A DNA stretch of 64,000 nt. It comes from Phallusia mammillata (Eukaryota; Chordata; Ascidiacea; Phlebobranchia; Ascidiidae). Under the pieces are notes generated by a model that was not told the origin of the DNA, ran no database searches, and worked only from the letters and a program-made list of their open reading frames with translations. Both the position numbers and the translations under genes were made by a program. Each line of letters starts with the position of its first letter. Position 1 is the stretch's first letter. The stretch spans positions 1,216 to 65,215 of the forward strand of contig QLIY01000341.1 of assembly GCA_003260075.1 (NCBI GenBank), written 5' to 3'. Below, one piece after another: positions 58,644-64,000 of this stretch.

Positions 58644-61420
58644 AAATGGGTTTAGAACCAGCCTTGGTCAGTCATCCGTGAACATAAGGTATATTTAACC
58701 ACATAAATTTTGTCTTGCCAATCTTTTTTCAGCCTCTCTTTAATATCAAGTCTTGTATTTGGTGGATATTCGTAGTTGTGGTTATCTAAGGTTATTTAAG
58801 GTATTTTGGAATGTTAGTGGTTATTTGTGGTTACTTGAGGTATTTGTGGTTATTTGTGGATATTAGTGGTTATACCTTTCTATTCGCTCCAAAGTTGTTG
58901 GAATAAAAATCCGTGGAATCACTTCAGGAATCAACAAAGGCTTTACAAAAAAAATAAACAAATAAAATTCTTGTCATAATTTTAAATAAAGTTATCTGCA
59001 GCCACTGGATGACGCACGAGATTGGTTTTACTCATACTTTCCCGGGTTCGGTTTATTTTACTTTACATATTTTTACAATGTTTGCATCAGTCTTTAAAGG
59101 GTTAAGTTGTGGACTTATTCAAGACCATGAACTTAGAAAAACGTTAAATCGTTTAAAAATCAACTTGTTATACCTTAAACTTACAAACTAATTTTAAAGA
59201 CAAAAGAACAAAAACATTTTCAACTAAGCACTTTTTTCCTTTTGTTTTACAAAATATTTTCAAAAACGCTTTGTTTAGAAACAACAATAATTTCTACCGT
59301 TGTCTGATTTTCCTTGTCCTCCATAATCGTTTCCGAAATTCTTCGCCAAATTAAAACTAAAGCGAGGAAAATAATCCTGACTCTTTTGCGGCTCCAACCC
59401 TAGTTTGAAACTTACAGCGGCCAACCCAACTTCCCAACCGATGTTTTGCTGACAAATAACAAGCGGAATTCTGTATTCCCTCAACACTCGTCACTCGATA
59501 CAAACACTCTGTTGCCGCTAAAAACTTCGCGGTACTGGTTCTAATATTAACTAAAGTTGCTCAAGTTTCCCAAGCAAGCGCATGATTATAATAAAAATTG
59601 CTGAAAATATTGCGCGCCCAAGTTTTCTATTTGGTTTACAATTTGTTTGCACGACATTTTTGACCAACCTGGCATGAACAACGAAGTTTATTCCGCGCGG
59701 TTCTAAATTGCGACAAAAATATTCTAAATTTTATTGTGTTTTGATAAACAGATTCAAATAGTTGACTCACCTTTGACAGAATTTGCCGGTTTGCAGCAAA
59801 GTTGTGGCAGGGATACAAGCAGCGCGAAGACTAAGATTCGATCGCGATTGTTGTAATTATCGAACAACAATTAAACTTTTTTTTGCTCGCGCGTTTAGTG
59901 GGAGGGTTCACTTCGGCGTGGTGAAGCGAGCGGAGTTTCTTGTACATCGCATCGAATTTCAATCGCGGTTCGAACGAAATTAAACGCGATTAAATCCCAA
60001 CAACAATCCCGAATTCCAGAATCGCTGACGAAACAAAGCGTCGGTCGCCGCGAACAATGGTAACCATGACTACAGCGTAGCACGGCTGCCGAGTGACCTG
60101 TTCGAGAACGAAGGTCGTCGCGCGCGTTGTCGGCGAAAAATTTTTCGAGTTCCGCAAATTTTGTCGGTTTCGCGAAATCTGATATGTGTAAATAATAAAC
60201 AGCGCCGTCGCGCTACTGTGACGTAACAATGGTGGCTTTTAATTAAAGGTGAGACATGTGTATGACGTCACAATGTCGGACAGATACCTCAAGGAATTAT
60301 CCGAGGGGGGCGTTTTATGTGATGGTTTTGTAGTTTGCTGGGAGCTTTCTTATTGACCTTGCGGAAATTCGTAGCTTGTTTAAGCGGTGGAATTTATCGA
60401 ACTTCTGTCGATTCTTTTCTTTGAATTTACAATTTTTGAAACCCTTTAATCCGCGTTAAACACGTTGAAACAGGTGTTGGCAACCGAGTGGTAAAAGACC
60501 AGATCAGCCAAGTCGCAGACCACTCTTTGCCCCCCTATTTTTTACTTATAATTTCTTTCTTTTACTGTTTATAGTGTCGTTAAACATTTCGAATTTAACG
60601 TAGTTACTCCGTTGCTTAGCTGCGTTTGGTCAAAAAATTAAACAAACTGGACAAAACAATTAGTGGAAAAATAAACATTGTCAACTAGTCATTTTTTGGA
60701 AGTAGCCACTTGTCTAATAGGGCTGCGGGCCGGATAATTTTGCTGAGCCGTAGGTTGCAGACCTTTGGTTTACAATGTTCTGTGATTGCGATACCCGGCG
60801 TTGGGGACAAACCAGGATTAGTTATATAAGTAAAAAGGTGAAAAAAATCAATGACTTGTACAAAAACAATAATATACAAATGTAAAATTCGTACTACGCC
60901 GTCACCCTTGACAGTAGAAAGCTAGCTCGTGAACCTGCTTCAAGACAGAATGTGAACCGACCTGTCATAAAGTGAAACTTCAAACTGATTTGTTCTTTAA
61001 TCCACACTGGTTCAACCGCCAATATACAGAAGACAGCCCGAACACGTGTGACAATAAGCACCATAGCGATCAAAGTAATTCTGCAGGTAAAACTTACTGC
61101 TCGATGACGTCAAAGGTTGATGATGTCATACTGCGTATAATTGCGGCGGATAAATGGTGAAATGACGTAATTGCTAAAAATACACGCAACAAGTGAAGAG
61201 GAACGTTTCAACAGTGTTTAGTTTGTGACGTAACAATGCGATGTTGAAAGTGGGATTGGCAAAGTTATTTGGATGTTGTGAAGAAATCGGTAAAAATAAT
61301 ACGCGAGACACCAAGTTTAGCGCCACGAACACAAAAAACGTGATAGATTAAATACAACAGCGTCAACTAGGGGATAAATACATGGCGAAGTTGCACCGGT
61401 GGGTGGCGCACGAGATGCAT
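57494..61420. other. Intergenic, no firm gene
   Basis: Several open frames but none with good splice or family support. The stretch 59780-60250 is unusually CpG-rich and contains a strong minus-strand donor (TCAAAG/GTGAGT at 59770-59775), so it may be a promoter and untranslated first exon for the coiled-coil gene. 58780-58870 holds a 'ggttatttgtggatatt' tandem. Confidence 0.45.
58307..58639. mobile_element. hAT-like MITE truncated by a G38 run
   Basis: Starts TAGGGGTCGGCAACC and follows the 17178-17488 element along its length, then stops at 'aggggttgccg', where 38 G begin (58602-58639). The expected end and target duplication are missing, so sequence is probably lost at this join. Confidence 0.8.
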
Positions 61421-62095
61421 CTATTGTGGCGAGGGTTGCAGGGGAAGAGTGAGGGAGCTGTTCAAAGTAGTCGGGGCTGGTGCGTGGAGGGGCAAGTGTT
61501 GGCCGTTGGAGGGCGCCGTGTAGCTGTCGTACATCGGCTGGTTGGCGTCGTAAGTTGAAGGTCCGGCGCTCATGGACGAAAGTACGGGGTTCTGGTAATC
61601 GTAGCTGTTGTTGCTATGGTGATAGGTCTGCATCTGGTTGGGGTAGTAGGGTTGGGATAGCGGTCCGATGTTGGGAAGACGGTGGTAGGGCGGGTGGTGG
61701 GTGATACTCGCGTGTGTGTGGGTGACAGGCTGTAGAGGGAGGGAGTTAGTGTTGTTGCTAGGAAACTCATTGTCTCTCTCCACTGCGACGGGGAAGATCC
61801 CTGCACCTGCTCCTCCTCCGTTTCTCCCCGCATCCAACTTTATCTCGTTAAAATCCGGGTCTTCAAACTCCACTTTCACTTCATCTTTCTTCTTCCCCTT
61901 TTTCTCTGCATCCTCGTAAGTCGAAGAATCCTCATCATCCGCTGATCCGTTGTCATCATCCGACGTTCCCTCATTTTTTATCTTCTTCGCTCCGTTTTTC
62001 CCCTGTTCCGCATTTTCCGTCTCTTTGTCTCCGTCTTGTCCGTCCTGCTTCAACCTCCGCCATTTTGCCCGACGATTCTGGAACCAAGTTTTTAC
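61421..62095 (-). CDS. HHEX: Hex-type homeobox protein, last exon (partial)
   Basis: The exon opens after an acceptor (gtttcag) in phase 0 with VKTWFQNRRAKWRRLKQ, the third helix of a homeodomain. The WRRLKQ ending after NRRAKW is characteristic of Hex/HHEX proteins, nuclear DNA-binding repressors active in endoderm and blood or vascular patterning in vertebrates. After it come an acidic, lysine-rich stretch (TSDDDNGSADDEDSSTYEDA), a basic run, EFEDPDFNEIKLDAG, and a His/Pro/Tyr/Ser-rich tail ending LQPSPQ before TAG. That is 224 residues, much longer than the tail of human HHEX. Helices 1 and 2 and the N-terminus are not found between 62096 and 64000, so they lie right of the window. Another NK-type class is possible but less likely. 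Confidence 0.82.
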   Translation of the reverse strand, partial: VKTWFQNRRAKWRRLKQDGQDGDKETENAEQGKNGAKKIKNEGTSDDDNGSADDEDSSTYEDAEKKGKKKDEVKVEFEDPDFNEIKLDAGRNGGGAGAGIFPVAVERDNEFPSNNTNSLPLQPVTHTHASITHHPPYHRLPNIGPLSQPYYPNQMQTYHHSNNSYDYQNPVLSSMSAGPSTYDANQPMYDSYTAPSNGQHLPLHAPAPTTLNSSLTLPLQPSPQ

Positions 62096-64000
62096 CTGAA
62101 ACAATAAAATCGCGTTTCAATATTCGGTATTTCATTGTTCTGTGCAAGTTTTCGAATCGACCTTTTCGCGACTCTTTATGACCAATGAATCACGAATTCG
62201 AATTCTTCCTGTCAAGAGCGCCGCGCGTGCACCACTATGACGTCACATTGCGCAAGTTGTCGAAGTTGTTTACGCGATTCAGCCGAGTTCGATTGCTCCG
62301 AAATAACTCTGCGAGTCGGGATCGCGTGCCAGGCTGCCTTACATCGCGCGTTCCATTGTTTCCTGTTTTTCGAACGCGGTCCAGTCACGTGAACAACCCT
62401 GCTGCACCGGATGACGGGTTTCCCGACAGAGTTCCAGTTTTAGAACGCCGCGACGCATGTGTCGGGCTCGGGGAGGGCCGGGGGGTAGCGGGTTTCCTCC
62501 CCAGGTTGCCTGGCAACGTTACCAGGTCGCGCACTGACGTCATTGCGACATACGTATCCGGCGGCATTAAGTTGCAGCGGATTTCGCTGGAAATTCCAGT
62601 TGATGTCGAAATTAATCGGTGAAGTTTTTTGGTTTTGGCGATCGGGATTTTATCAACTCGACATTTTTTCGCCGCAAATTCGACACTGGGGTAAAACTCA
62701 CTCGACAAAATTACCGAAAGTGTGGATATTTGGGGAAAAACATGTTTTGCAAACTATTTGTTTTTCCATTTCAAGCGACTGATTCAGCCATGGCAGTAAA
62801 AAGCGGCAGCCATAAATGCTACGTTTATGGAATGCACAACACGCTGGTGGAACAAAGTTTCTACTGTTCATCTGAACTGCAACCAAATTTGAATTGGGTG
62901 TAACTGCTTTTGATCAAACAACACAAGGACAGTTGGTTGGGTCATTTTGTTCATTGTCTTTGCATGAAAACTATTTTGTTGTTTGGAAAATATTACATGA
63001 CATGAAAAAAATGACTCTTTTAGTATCTCTAACTGTTTGGGCGAACGAATCAAGTTGTGGACGATTTGTTCATTGTCTCTGCATGCAAACTGTTTTGTGT
63101 CAAAATGAGTCATGAACAAGAGCTTATTTAGTTTCTCTTTTAGTGGCTTATGTAGTTTCTCTTAGTATTTGGGCGAACGAATCAAGTTGTGCGGTTTCGT
63201 TATAATAAGTCGGCCACTTGAAATCTATTGAAGCAGCAGATTGCAATGGAAAGTATTGCTGTAATACACTTGATAGCGTTGAGGCCTATCAAATATTATA
63301 CAACTTCCTCAAACGTTCAGACTTGTATTGGATGAATCTGTAGGCGAGTCTTCAGCTTGGTGCAGGAAATTGTCAGCACTAAATTGTGCCATCACAATGG
63401 TGGCCTGTTGACATCATAATGTCATCAATCGATAAGCGATTACAATGAAGAATACGACTGTTGTGAGGCTATGACGCGTACAATCGCTTGAATCGTTTTA
63501 ATAACTGATGTTTCAGGAAATCTCGAGCGCAGGCATCGCGGATTAATAGAACGGCAATTTAATTGGTGGGTTGTCACGTGACCATAACAGCTACCAACTG
63601 CCAATCAAAATCTCAGGTTGTTTTGGAGTCAAATGGATTCTATTCAACTTAAACGAGGCTTGGTTGAGTCGAAGCGACGACCGGCGAAACCAACAATTCC
63701 GCAACTAGTTGGTGTTTTTTCATTCATCACTTCATGGCTTATTTCAACTGCTGCTTTTGGTCCCTTTACTTTTTTATCGGTTCGTTTATTTTTGCGAATA
63801 GTTTTTCGGAATTCTGGGATGTTTTGGGGCAGCAACATTTGTGTAGTTTATTTGTGTCGCGTTCACATCCACGCATCGCATTACAAACCATTCAACAGGC
63901 ATTGTCACAAAAACACACACACCGATGTACATGTTGGTGTATAGTGCTTCATATACTATAGTGCAGTAGCGGGCCTCGTACACATACCGATGTACATGTA
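62096..64000. other. HHEX intron and window edge
   Basis: No homeodomain helix 1-2 exon was found on the minus strand. The stretch 62190-62620 is GC-rich and contains two TGACGTCA sites; it may be regulatory. A possible + strand start at 63633 (MDSIQLKRGLVESKRRPAKP) follows a CACGTG and ends near a weak donor, but nothing confirms it. Confidence 0.4.

Noticed and set aside
59275-59487. Minus-strand frame (EYRIPLVICQQNIGWEVG...) of about 70 codons
   Set aside because: Protein-like in feel, but no ATG, an in-frame stop just upstream and only a weak acceptor; no exon joins it in phase.
60972-61160. Small + strand frame ahead of HHEX
   Set aside because: No ATG and no partner exons; 61079-61094 looks donor-like but is isolated.
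62185-62622. 145-codon + strand frame in the GC-rich HHEX intron
   Set aside because: GC-rich DNA keeps several frames open on both strands; no family, and the minus strand there does not encode the missing homeodomain helices.

Overview
The window looks like chromosomal DNA of a tunicate, most likely a Ciona-like ascidian. It is AT-rich, with short intron-rich animal genes, many small non-autonomous transposons, and a probable two-gene operon of the kind ascidians resolve by spliced-leader trans-splicing. The species call is inference. The gene families are read directly from translated exons.

Layout. At 0.2-6.6 kb (+) is the 3' two thirds of a RIG-I-like antiviral RNA sensor, from helicase motif II (DECH) to the zinc-binding C-terminal domain. 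At 7.1-26.0 kb (+) is a chain of small exons for an unrecognised single-pass membrane protein with a 9.9-kb intron full of repeats. Converging on it from 39.2 to 27.1 kb (-) is a second, much larger membrane protein: signal peptide, ShKT-like six-cysteine module, poly-Asn/Pro linker, transmembrane helix, and a very long cytoplasmic tail ending in a Pro-Glu-Asp-Lys repeat array and a basic C-terminus. I do not recognise this architecture. At 42.6-40.6 kb (-) is a compact Artemis (DCLRE1C) nuclease. Head-to-head with it at 44.0-48.2 kb (+) are an unknown 156-residue membrane protein and DPAGT1, 43 bases apart. The stretch 48.2-53.9 kb is repeat-rich with no convincing gene. At 57.5-53.9 kb (-) is a 342-residue coiled-coil protein with a nearly ideal Asn/Leu heptad array. 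At 62.1-61.4 kb (-) is the last exon of a Hex-type homeobox gene, whose 5' part lies beyond the right edge.

Two signals cut across the genes. First, 26 guanine runs of 10 or more bases (one broken by a single A) all read G on the + strand, with no cytosine run of similar length. The short runs (10-14 G) nearly always separate two near-identical copies of adjacent sequence. This looks like an assembly artefact, probably joined alleles, and it duplicates or breaks several exons. Second, the palindrome TGACGTCA occurs at least 25 times, eight of them in a 20-bp minisatellite that begins at a splice donor of the RNA-sensor gene.

Mobile DNA is mostly short hAT-like elements with intact 8-bp target duplications, pogo-like palindromes and two other inverted-repeat families. 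No transposase gene was seen.
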